A stretch of 64,000 bases of DNA from Petrosia ficiformis (taxonomy: Eukaryota > Porifera > Demospongiae > Haplosclerida > Petrosiidae): NCBI GenBank assembly GCA_947044365.1, contig OX345637.1, forward strand, positions 4,016,501-4,080,500, in the 5' to 3' direction. Of this stretch, positions 31,056 to 41,320 are shown piece after piece (the first letter of the stretch is position 1; every line of letters begins with the position of its first letter). The notes beneath the pieces were generated by a model. That model was not told where the DNA came from. It searched no databases and saw nothing but the letters and a program-made list of their open reading frames with translations. A program made the translations under genes and the position numbers.

Positions 31056-32523
31056 ATGAGAAGTAAGAACTTCTGTCTTTTTATAACTTCTTTCATACTA
31101 GTTATAAATACTGGTAAGCTTTTCCATACCTTTTTGTTTGTAAAAAGTTGTACCCATTTTTTTCTTCACTGTAGTAACATGCAAAAAAGAGGAAGAGACT
31201 GATCATGAGTTGATAGAAATAAATGAGATTTCATACTCGCTTTTGGAACGACCTCCAGATACCTCTCCATTAGTACAAAATGCTAGGGCAAGTCTTCTCA
31301 TGCATTTGGATGTTCGCACAATTTCTGAACAACTTAAGAAAGTTGGGAATTTCATTCGTATAGCCTACAATGGACTGGCGATGCATCCAATTCTTCAGGG
31401 GGAAGTTACCAATCTTGGCATTCGAATTACTGGACTAGCAGACAAATCTGCTGTTACATTGACGGACTTTGGGTTAGCAAGTGAACGGGTATTAGGTGCT
31501 CTTGAATCTACTTATTGGTACATTTATAATGACAAAGAGAAACTTGCTATGGGATCATTTGCTTCTATTGGTAAAATAGCAGGTTATATGGCAGATGAGG
31601 CAACAAAACTATATAATTCTTATGAGGAAGAAGTGAAAAATGTCGGAGAGCTTATTAGAGCCGTCTCTTATGCTCAAGAAACTGAAGAAAACAAGAAGAT
31701 CAATTTAACGGAAATGCAAAATGATTTCGAATCAAGGATCAAGCGAGCACAGAAAGTTACAGAAGAAGCCCTAGGTGCTTATAAGAAATATGAAGGCTTG
31801 TTTCATGATGCACGAAAACGAGAGAAGAAAGCAATCAATGCTCAGTCAAATCCTCTGTTAAAACTTGCTAATGCTTTTACTTCACATTTTGGATTTGGTG
31901 AAGTATATGACACCAAATCTTACAAAAATGCTGAAGAGGCATATGGAGCAGAAAAGTATAAATATCTGGAGAAAATGGAAAGCTTTCGAAAGATAAAGGA
32001 TGAAGCATTGGCAGACCTTGCAGAATTCACAAATCGTATTGTAAATTGTAAAAATGACAAAGAACTTGCTGATGTAACGATCAATGCACTACTAAAGACT
32101 CTAGGTGGACTAAGAGTAGTGTCCATAGCAATGTTGAATGCTGCAACATATTGGAATCAGATGAAAATTCATTTAAATGATTTAAAACAAAAGGGAACAA
32201 TGATAGCAGATGATTTTGACCAGATTATGGAGGAGACTAATGCAGAAGAGCGTAGAACAGTATTTCAATCATTTCTATTTAAGAGGAAGGCAATGGAGTT
32301 ATATGGAAAGTGGGTTGCCATAGGTAGTGTTAGTTATGAAACTGTGAGAGAGCTTAAAGGAGCACAATATAATTTAAGGACAGTTGTCTTGGAGAATCGT
32401 TCTCGACAAGAATCCCTCAATATTGTTCGTAAACTTGCAGCCGATTTTCAAAAGGAGATATCATTGGAGAGAGCAATGCTTGAAGCTGAGCAGAAAACGT
32501 ATAGCAGCCATGATGAATTATAA
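31056..32523 (+). CDS. P2, copy B: ER-lumenal helical protein with HDEL end
   Basis: Exons 31056-31113 and 31175-32523 encode 468 residues, the same length as copy A. Signal peptide MRSKNFCLFITSFILVINTV; central turn SNPLLKLANAFTSHFGFG; C-terminal block AMLNAATYWNQM and LYGKWVAI; terminal SHDEL. Amino acid differences from copy A are scattered (for example K/E, R/K, C/S exchanges) with no stop or frameshift, so selection for function in both copies is plausible. The partner P1 is intact here. Confidence 0.88.
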
Positions 32524-32979
32524 TTCATATTGTGCATGTGATTCTTTTGCGTTTCATAGCATTAGTCATTTTGGGTTAATATAACACACTCCAAAAAATA
32601 ATTAATTAAAATAGCCATTCTATTGGGTAGTATAATTGCACGAGTTTCGATTTATTTTGTCAATTGTCATAATTATATAGAAGATATCGATGTTGTGGCT
32701 ACATGCATGTATGTTACTACAACATAATGTGCAAGTATTGGAAGGTATATATGTGTTTGCGGGTTTACAAACCTTTTTGATGGCCAGATACAATTACATG
32801 TACTTTAGTATAAATGTCTTTGACATGAAATATGAGCAGACAGCACCCCAAAATTATAGTTATTCTTGCATATAACTAGTACAAAGTATCTGTGGTATAA
32901 GATGTATGTATATATTCTGAACAACCAACTAATTGTTAAATCCTTGCAACTGTATTATATATAATTATTATACGTGACG

Positions 32980-33190
32980 TAATTTTCAAAAAGGGACACT
33001 CAACTGCTTTTTTATCAAATGCTCACATTTAATCCCCCATTTTGTAAGGGAAGTCAGTAACTAAGAAGCTTACCAATAGCTTTTCCTGGATACTAAATGC
33101 CTGTACCAAATGGCTGAAGGGCTAGTGATTGTAGGATTGTAGGTATTTGATCAAATCATTTTGTAGGAAAATGTCCCTTTTTGAAAATTA
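32980..33190. mobile_element. MITE with 21-bp TIRs (copy B)
   Basis: Counterpart of 24375-24589 with the same terminal inverted repeats; inherited through the duplication. Confidence 0.8.
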
Positions 33191-33404
33191 GGTCACATAT
33201 ATATATTATGATTAATTATATAAAATCAGCTAGAGATAATGTAGAAGAAAAGACAATGTAGAACAATATGTCAATATATGCATGTATACAATAGTGGATA
33301 GCTGCATGCATGTGGATTAGCTACATATAGCATTTACGATGATACAAACCAAGGCTTGTGTATATATTGCAAGAAACTTGATTCAATGATTTAAAACAGT
33401 AGCT

Positions 33405-33907
33405 AGCTAGTAGATGATTATGACTGGACCTGATCATGGACAAGACTAATAAAGAATAGTGTAGAAATAGTCAATAGTATGGCAACCTTTCAGAAGAGGA
33501 AGATGGATCGATTGACTTCAATCGTAACTGGACTGACTATGAAGATGGTTTTGGTGATCTCAATGGAGAATTCTGGTTGGGACTGAGTAAGATACATTGT
33601 CTAACTCGAGATGTAACAGACTACACACTGAGAGTGGATCTGGAGGACTTTGAGAATGAAACACGTTATGCTAAATACTATTGGAAACAGTACTACTGAC
33701 TATACTATCACTGTGGGAGGATATTCTGGTGATGCTGGCAATTCAATTTGTGCTGTTACATACAATGGAGCTTGGTGGTACAAAGATTGCTATTACTCTA
33801 ACCTCAATGATCTTTATTACCTTGGAGGATCTCATGAATCTAATGATGGGATAGCATCGTATCATTGGAGAAGATTTAAATACACTCTCACTGAGATGAA
33901 ACTTTGA
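33405..33907 (+). pseudogene. P2 scrap fused to a truncated fibrinogen-related gene (FReD-1)
   Basis: 33405-33490 resembles the decayed P2 fragment of copy A; it then switches to fibrinogen-domain sequence: [20 protein letters not shown] and WLGL, later YTITVGGYSGDAG, AWWYKDCYYSNLNDLY and WRRFKYTLTEMKL. These are hallmark segments of the fibrinogen C-terminal domain found in ficolin-like lectins. The 5-prime part is missing, a small deletion near 33670 shifts the frame, and the calcium-site region is shortened. Confidence 0.8.
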
Positions 33908-34427
33908 AAAAATTGATTTCATATACATATATGTCCATTATATACGTATGTGTGGCATATTTTATAATGCAAATCGTTATTATTAGTTGCCTTGCATTGT
34001 TCACATCTCATAATTCATACCATACCATTTCATTTAACATAATATGTGTAAGCACTTAATTTTATAAGTTATGCTTATTTTAAAAGAAGCAATTTGTTTT
34101 TTTCCAAATCAAGGTGATGTAGTTCATTATGTCAACCTTCACCGTATGAACAAAAGAGCTACAAACATAATGAAAACAACTTCTAACTCCTGATGAATAT
34201 TACTTAACATGAGATCTATTTAACCAAACAGATTGTTAACCCAAACAAGATCTGGGTTATTTAATATCAGTGGTGAATGTACTGTAGATACTGAATGTGG
34301 TAAATGTATTTAACATTTAAACACACCCATACAAACAAATTAGTTATCAGTGAATTTACTTTAGATACTAGAATGTAGCAATAATACAGTTAATGTTTAA
34401 TACAAATTATACACATATTACGATTCA
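33908..34427. other. No recognisable gene
   Basis: AT-rich spacer between two fibrinogen-related relics. Confidence 0.5.
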
Positions 34428-34956
34428 TGAGATCCTCCAATAGCACAATTACCAACACCATTTAAATCATTATCTTTATCCTTGGCACTGAATTTCTCCT
34501 TTAACGAATCTCAGAGTATCCTCCCACACTGATAGTACTATTGTCTCCAATATTGATTGTAGAGTATTTAGCATAACTTGTTTCATTCCCAAAGACTTCC
34601 AGATTCATTCTCAGTGTGTATATAGCAGTTCCATCTTGAGTTAGACGATGTATTTTACCCAGAATTCTCCATTGAGATCACCAAAACCTTCCTCATAGTC
34701 AGTCCAATTACGATAAAAGTGAACTGATCCATCCTTTCTCCTCTGGAAGACAGTCCATGCACCACCATCAGTATCCATATCACAATAGATCTACATAGAA
34801 TATGAAACAAATGTTTTAAGTAATAATTGATACACTAACCTCAAATGGAGTCCCTTCATCAGGATTAATAGTGTAAACACCACTTATAGTGTTACCACTC
34901 ATAAAGAATTCTTTACGGTCAGTATAGTTATACTTATACACTAGATGAGAAGCCAT
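34428..34956 (-). pseudogene. Fibrinogen-related gene relic (FReD-2)
   Basis: The minus strand reads MASHLVYKYNYTDRKEFFMS, SGVYTINPDEGTPFE, a short intron (GTTAGT...TATGTAG, about 34795-34840), then [20 protein letters not shown] and [17 protein letters not shown]. About 10 nt are missing after EFW compared with FReD-3, which shifts the frame; later pieces (NETSYAKYST, GDNSTISVGGYS) are out of frame and the domain end is deleted. Confidence 0.8.
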
Positions 34957-35358
34957 TTTTTATTAGATGAGAGTTCGCTCATATCTTCTTCATACAATAA
35001 TGATATCTCATCTGGGCACATTATAATTATTGATAGAATTATTAAAATAACAAATGTTGATTAGCAGTGTTCCAAGGATGCAATTTAATTAGGTTGGTGT
35101 TATGACTGCATAAAACACTTGTACTAATCAATTATCATGTCCAATATCTCATATTAGATGCACAAAGAAGGTTTGTAAACATGTTATTCTGCTTCTTTGT
35201 ATATATAATAGACAGAATAAGGATAATTGAAATTTCATTATAATTACATGTATGTCACCATGCAGTCATAACAACAATTAATTATGTATTTCTTACAACT
35301 AAATTAGTTATTTTAACAATTTTATTTTGCAGTGTCTCTTACATAGTTAAACTCAACG
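34957..35358. other. No recognisable gene
   Basis: AT-rich spacer between divergently oriented FReD relics; it may have held their promoters. Confidence 0.4.
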
Positions 35359-36295
35359 ATGTTATTGACACTAGTGTTCCTGACTCTTGGTATCACAGTT
35401 GAGAGTAGTTTATACTGTATGACTATTACATCAACCCTCACTGAATGAAAAAGTATGATCTTGTCCAAATATTGGAAAGAGCTTCAAGTTCAATGACAAC
35501 AACAGGTTGAAGATTATAATATGCCCAGATGAGATATGTGAAGAAGGTAAGAGAAACTATCATCTAATAAAAAATGACTTGTGTTGTATCTTAATCTAGT
35601 GTATAAGTATAACTGTAAAGAATGGTTTATGAATGGTTGCACTACAAGTGGTGTTTACATTAAATACACTATTAATTAATCCTGATGAAGGGACTCCTCC
35701 ATTTGGGGTTAGTGTCAATCATTATTTTAACCTATAGTATCATATTGTATTGTAGGTTTATTGTAATATGGAAACTGGTGATGGTGGGTGGACTGTTTTC
35801 CAGAGGAGGAAGGATGGATCAGTTGAATTCTATCATAATTGGACTGACTATGAGGAAGATTTTTGTGATTTCAATGGAGAATCCTGGTTGGGACTGAGTA
35901 AGATATATCGTCTAACTCAAAATGGAACAGACTACACACTATAAGAGTGGATCTGGAGGACTTTGAGAATGAAACATGTTATGCTAAATACTCTATATTC
36001 AATATTGGAGACAATTGACTGTACTATCACTGTGGGAGGATATTCTGGTGAAGCTGGAGATTCATTAGCATATCATAATGGAAGAAAATTCAGTGCTAAG
36101 GATAGAGATAATGATATAAGTAGTGGTAATTGTGCTGTTTTCAGTGGAGCTTGGTGGTATGGTGGTTGTCATATCTCAAACCTCAATGGTCTTTATCTTA
36201 ACAAATATAATGCGAGAGGAGTTATCTGGCATTCTTTAAGAGATTATTACTCTCTTAAATTCACAGAAATGAAACTTCAAAAAAAAAAGGATTGA
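35359..36295 (+). pseudogene. Fibrinogen-related gene relic (FReD-3)
   Basis: The most complete of the three. A signal-peptide-like start (MLLTLVFLTLGITVESS) is followed, in shifted frames, by [110 protein letters not shown] and the end LKFTEMKL. Donor/acceptor signs flank the pieces. Small insertions (for example TA at about 35941, four bases near 36015) break the frame. The domain carries the DRDND calcium-site region and Cys pair typical of lectin-type fibrinogen domains. Confidence 0.8.
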
Positions 36296-36734
36296 CACTC
36301 AATCTTATCCACTCACTATAGTTATATATATATATATAATTTATATATATATACATATATATACATTGGACAAGAATGTCATGAGTGGATAACCCTCACT
36401 CTACAAACAAGTATGATACTTTATTAATTACAATCAGTGAAGAGCATCACACTTAACATGAACAAGTTAAAAATAATTGAACCTGAATATTGATCAGGAA
36501 TGGATTAATCTCCGGATTAATCCATTCTTGATCATGATTGTGTTGTTTCACTTGATGATTATTATAATTTAGACTATCATAATATTATCAAGTGAAACAA
36601 CTCAATGTACATCACAATTCAATCAAAATCAAATGTGGTTGTTTTCTACTCTTGCCCTACCACATTCTGTCATTATGGGCTCCTGATCTCACCTATAACA
36701 TGATTATTGTGAACACCTATGTTGAACTGAACTC
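36296..36734. repeat. TA microsatellite and two hairpins
   Basis: A TA-rich run lies at about 36322-36365. GATCAGGAATGGATTAATC / GATTAATCCATTCTTGATC (about 36493-36532) and TGTTGTTTCACTTGAT / ATCAAGTGAAACAAC (about 36540-36600) form two adjacent hairpins, probably small foldback relics. Confidence 0.65.
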
Positions 36735-37170
36735 CTAGCTTATCTCTAACTGTTTCTTGTATGGCTTTCTTGATTGCATTGGCCACAGCATCAAATAGAC
36801 CACCCATTTGATAAAAAACACCATCCAACAATGTTCCTCAATCTCTTCTAGTTTCTTGGACATACAAGCAGCTAAGAAACAGTCAATAATGGTATCACAG
36901 GTAGGATTTCGATAAACATCCTCAGTTATCATTCGAAGTGCAAACAATTGCGTAGCAAAAACACACAATGAAGCCATTGATTGACTGAGGGAACATGATA
37001 CTCCTGCATTACTAGTTCAATGCAGTTTATCACTTGACTAGTAAGGTACATGTACATTACCAATTTTTTACATGTTAAATGCCAGGACATACCTACACTA
37101 AGTCATGTATAAATAAATCCGCACATATAGCAACATTTTGTATTTTGAGATAATTATGTTAAGAATATTG
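36735..37170. other. Unassigned, short open frame
   Basis: A minus-strand frame of 80 codons (36977-36735, MASLCVFATQLFALRMITED...) shows no recognised domain. Confidence 0.25.
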
Positions 37171-37174
37171 ATCT

Positions 37175-37465
37175 CACTGTAGGCAAAGTTGGTGGGATTG
37201 AGGATGCTCATGATTTGATTTCTGCAGTAACAAATCACTGCTTCATAGTGATTGATGTCCATTCTAAATGGGAAATGACTTCCACATTTGCCTATAAGAC
37301 GTATTTTTTCTGTTTCCGAACTTCTGAAACAGGTAGTATCAGATAATGGTTCCCAGTTTACATCAGATGAGTTTTGATGTTTCCTTTGTAGTAATGGTAT
37401 TAAGCATTTTAAATCATCACCACGAACAGGGTGGCAGAAAAGCTAGTTCAACCATTTAAGAAGGC
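37175..37465 (+). pseudogene. Ty3/Gypsy integrase core fragment
   Basis: Pieces of the integrase catalytic core are legible in shifted frames: FIVIDVHSKWEM (first Asp), then VVSDNGSQFTSDEF (second Asp in the DNG motif), a stop, CFLCSNGIKHFKSSP. This is the usual IDvHSKW...sDNGsQFtS-eF...nGI-H spacing. Stops and frameshifts make it dead, and no LTRs are visible. Confidence 0.75.
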
Positions 37466-37486
37466 TATTAACCTACATAGTAAAGC

Positions 37487-37527
37487 TTCCACCAACTCAG
37501 CTCCTACTAGGAGCTGAGTTGGTGGAA
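37487..37527. repeat. 19-bp perfect inverted repeat, 3-nt loop
   Basis: TTCCACCAACTCAGCTCCT and its exact reverse complement are separated by ACT. It lies directly after the integrase fragment. Confidence 0.9.
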
Positions 37528-37881
37528 TGTACTATCTTGTTTACTGAATCTCCCTCTATATCATATGGCTATCCTAGTTTTGGGTTTCAAAGGCAACCAC
37601 AAATGAACATACAACCATCAATGAACACTCACAGTGTGGATATTTATGCAAGTTCCCTACTTTTACAAACTTGTTCTGGATCCAATGTATTGAATGGACT
37701 AGGATTCGTATGTGCTACAGCTGCTAGTATGTTTTGTTTACACACCAATTTTAACAGTGCAATTCATAAGGATATAAGTTATATAACAGTTTTACCACCT
37801 CCATCATATGACATGGTTATTGGGCATAAATTAAACACACCACCAAACCTGAAAATATATAACTATTATCATCTAAACTGA
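37519..37881 (+). other. Open frame of unknown function
   Basis: A 120-codon frame (SISYGYPSFGFQRQPQMNIQ...) beginning inside the inverted repeat; no recognised domain. It may be transposon-derived. Confidence 0.25.
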
Positions 37882-38900
37882 GTACATTGTCATTGCCAAT
37901 GGATCCCCCTTTGTAGTTCCTTCATTTGATTGAAGTGTTTCCCCATCAACATATAAATTAGCACTATTTCTGTAAGTGTTGATCGGTATTTTAGAAAGCG
38001 AAGGGCAGATAGCTTTGATATTCAATAAGGCGGCATTATGATTTAAATTGTTGAATGCATTATTAGTATCAACCAATAGAATACCTTCCGTATTAGGGTT
38101 GGCAAAAATCTCTCTCATGGCATGTACAGCCAACTCACAACCAGCCTGCTGCCCAGCACAGAGTTGAATAGCACCAGCAGTTTCCTGTATTTCATATCCA
38201 ATAACTGAGAGAATGGCTTTCCCAACAATTCTTCTTATAACTTCTCCTATTCCAATAGGGCGCACACCAGGACATTTATCCAAAGTGATCAGCCTTGGAG
38301 GCAGTGATTGCAACGAGACCAAAGGGATTCACAAAAGATGAGCAGAGTCGTTTTGCTATAGCAGCCAAAGTATTACATACTTCAATAGAAGCCCCATAAA
38401 GTGATGTACAAATACGTCACCAGCATTTCACATCTAGTTTGAACGATCCTTCAGTGCAAAGAGAGACAGACCATATAAGTGAGCCAGTTATTTTATCAAA
38501 TATAACAGGAAGGGGTTCTTCTATATGATCCTCATATGAAATGAGAGCTGTAGGATCAAGTAGTTGAACAGGTGGATGTTTCTTTTGTGAAATCTCTTTG
38601 ACTGACACAGAATCAATTAAAGTGTCCAAGGCCAGTGAATCGTTATTGCTTTGAGAGGATAGCATGTGTAGTGCAACCCTCACCTTTCCCTCTGAGACAA
38701 ACCTTGCAAATACTGTAGCATCTGGTCTATCCGACTACCTCTTAATCTGAGGATAGAGGTAACGTTGTATCGTACGACCTTCATCTAACAAAGCTTCAAT
38801 ATCACCATCTAACCACAAAGACAATCTACGCTCAATACATTTATTATCCTCTTTCACCTAAGAGGTGTAATGTGGTTTCTGAAGTAAAAGAATAGGTAGG
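37873..38900 (-). pseudogene. Retroelement reverse transcriptase fragment
   Basis: On the minus strand about 38870-38780 reads RRLSLWLDGDIEALLDEGRT; 38700-38417 reads KVRVALHMLSSQ...KKHPPVQ...PVIFDKITGSLI; 38322-37873 reads CPGVRPIGIGEVIRRIVGKA, AIQLCAGQQAGCELAVHAMR, GILLVDTNNAFNNLNHNAAL and NEGTTKGDPLAMTMY. The RPIGIGE...vDt-nAFN-L...EGTtkGDPLAM order is the fingers-palm part of RVT_1 non-LTR-type reverse transcriptases; the catalytic YxDD region is missing past 37873. Several frame breaks occur. Confidence 0.75.
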
Positions 38901-39404
38901 GTCACAGCTGCCTTCAAAGCGATTATCTCCATTGAGGAACAAAATCTGGATATTCTTGAAAGTCGGGATAAGCTGGCAAATTAGGATGATTAGAGTTACA
39001 GCTATTGCCCCTTTCAAAAACTCTAAATTGTCTGTTGTTGTTTCATTTTGTTTTGAATACCATTCCAAAATAAAATTTGGAAGAATGAGGATCACATTCT
39101 CGGACTCATGCATACATCTTATATATATAAAATATAACAGAGGTGAGGCATGGCAAGATAACCTCGAACAACGAAAAATAAATAAATAAATTATATACAT
39201 ATATACATAAATAACAAGGACAAAAAGAGCAATAACAAAATTATGCATGATAATTGACTAATTTTCCGGGATGTCCAACTGAGGAAGTTTCTTGCCAAAA
39301 AAATTTGATTGATAAGAGCAAGAGATTGACAGTCATTGATAATAAATTGCACATATCTTTCATATGATGACCCAGAGAACCAATTTCTAGAGTTTCATAA
39401 TGTA
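38901..39404. other. Unassigned stretch
   Basis: Between two retroelement fragments. The open frames at 38844-39248 show no recognisable domain. Confidence 0.3.
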
Positions 39405-40222
39405 CCTTCCAACCTTGGTTTATAAAATCTGAAAATATAATGCAATATTCTGTCTTATTTTGTTTCCTCCACTGGCAGCCTGTAAATAGGTTATTGTATT
39501 TGTTGGACAGGTTAAGGTTAGTTCAATGACAGTTGCCTCGTTCTCTTTATGTATAAGAAGTAAATCCGGCTTAAAAGGAGTGATTAAAATAGAGGGAGGT
39601 ATTATACTAGGGGGTTGCTCTGAGGCTCTTTGATTAGGGAGGTCTGCAAATACATCCACCTCGGGTATAAGATCTTTAATGGTGGACGAGAGAGTTGATA
39701 GAATACAGTCGTGACGCCATGTGTAACGACCTTGCTCAAGAGCAATATGACATCCATTAAGAATGTGTGCAGTTGTGGGCCAGGTGTTGAATTTTCCATC
39801 GTAGGAGATTTAAAGGGGTTGGCAATGTATCGGAAGCAGCACGCAAAATAAAAGATAATTGGCCAGCTAGCAGACCCTCCATAATTCTTTTCCAAACCTG
39901 ACTTTCTTGTTCCAGAAGAACTGACTCTGAAAATTTATTTTGAACAGAAAGAGTTGATAGGTGTGAGTTCCAGTGTTCAATAGAAGCCTGATTAATGGTA
40001 GCACGAGTATATTTGGACAGCACAGTCTTCTATCGCCGACCTCCCTCAAGCCAAACACTTGAGTGAGGTCGGGGATAGAGGACTGTGCTGAATGTATAAG
40101 GTCAACAGCTTCCTTGAGAGGCTTCATGAAGTTTGGGTTTGACAGCTCAAAATTTATTTCATTAATCATTTTATCTGTAGTTGAGTATAAAGCAGCCAGC
40201 TGAGAGATTTTTGCCGAGGGCA
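39405..40222 (-). pseudogene. Retroelement C-terminal tail, restriction-like endonuclease type
   Basis: The minus strand reads SDTLPTPLNLLRW (39800 region), RYTWRHDCI (39715 region), VDVFADLPNQRASEQPPSI and LITPFKPDLLLIHKENEATV, then IELTLTCPTNT. The TLPTP-NL-RW ... RyTWRHD ... KPDLLli...vIELT order resembles the tail of animal non-LTR elements with a PD-(D/E)xK endonuclease; PDLLLI and IELT would be its core. Frameshifts are present. A 33-bp inverted repeat at 40018-40090 interrupts it. Confidence 0.55.
40018..40090. repeat. 33-bp inverted repeat (3 mismatches)
   Basis: Arms 40018-40050 (CAGCACAGTCTTC...) and 40058-40090 are reverse complements apart from three bases. It is embedded in a retroelement relic, so probably a fold-back duplication made during its decay. 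Confidence 0.9.
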
Positions 40223-40224
40223 AT

Positions 40225-41320
40225 TCAACATGGTAGGGCCTCAGATATGTGAACGTCTTCTGTAGACCTTACTAAAGAGGAGGATGATAATGATACAGCC
40301 CTTGAAAAAAGTGTGCAATCTACCGATTGTTTATGAGACTGTGGATGGTGTGAACTGAAGTGAAGATGTGTGTGTGGGCTTCCTGTAGACCGATGCTGAG
40401 ATACGACCCTCATCTTCTTTTGATAGTAAAACATCCAGGAAGGGGAGTTGGCCATTTTCTTCAACTTTACAAGTGAACTGGATTGATGGTTCAATATTGT
40501 TCAGATGTTGATGGAATTCCTGAAGAAAGGCAGTACATGTATCATCAACATATCTCTTCCAAAAAAAGAATGGGTGTGTGGAATGATTCAAGGGCTCTTT
40601 CTTCAATGACGATTATGTCCTCCATCACTAGGTTAGCCACTGTGACCGAAACTGGAGAGCCCATCGCTGTGCCTTGAATCTGTCGGTAAACATTCTGTTG
40701 AAACTGGAGGTAGGCAGCATTCAAAGGGATATGATGTTGTAAAGATCAAGATAAGTACGTTCATGGAGAGTATCGTCTTGTTTCAATTTCTCTTTGGCTA
40801 CACAAACAGCAAGATCCGTAGGAACATTTGTAAACAATGACACAACATCAAAGGAAACTAACACTCATTTGTTGGTCAGTGATGAAATTCACGAAATCAT
40901 GGACATGAAAAGGGGATATTCTGACCAGTGGAGTGAGAAGTGTAGACAAGTGTCTAGACAGTTGATATGCTGGAGAAGTATAGAACGATACAATGGGACA
41001 AAGAGGATCATCGGGTTTGTGCTCTTTTGGAAGACCATATTATCCTGGGTGTTACTCCAGAGGAACTCCTGAGTCATTGGTATAGTCTGTCAGGAATCGG
41101 TTTAGTTGTAATAGCAAAGAGTTCATTTTCCTTTCAAGTGCATCTGCTGGGTCACGATTCAGTTCCTTAAAAGTGGAGGTGTCGTTCAACATAGTAGATA
41201 GCTTAGATTCATAATCTCAATGATCTATTACCACAGTGGCATTTCCTTTGTCTAATTTTTAGAATGATAATGTTGTAATAATGTAATTCATGCAGGACTA
41301 TTCAATATTGAGACTATCAA
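40225..41320 (-). pseudogene. Penelope-like retroelement, reverse transcriptase fragment
   Basis: The minus strand from about 41300 reads KLDKGNATVVIDH, YGLPKEHKPDDPLCPIVSF, VSFDVVSLFTNVPTD (40870 region), FFFWKRYVDDTC (catalytic YVDD, 40560 region), NGQLPFLDVLLSKEDEGRIS, VYRKPTHT and HFSSHHPQSHKQS. This is the Penelope-type RT order. Multiple stops and frameshifts occur, and the GIY-YIG domain and termini are absent. Confidence 0.85.

Larger units (their letters stand above)
26082..33490 (+). repeat. Segmental duplication, copy B
   Basis: Direct repeat of 17165-24910. Copy B carries its own insertions at 27090-27687 and 28322-28646, and keeps the complete P1 gene. Confidence 0.95.

Noticed and set aside
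29556..32523. P1/P2 as a secreted pore-forming toxin pair
   Set aside because: The long helical build and the basic tip of P1 suggested it, but KDEL/HDEL ends argue for ER retention and no toxin-family motif was recognised.
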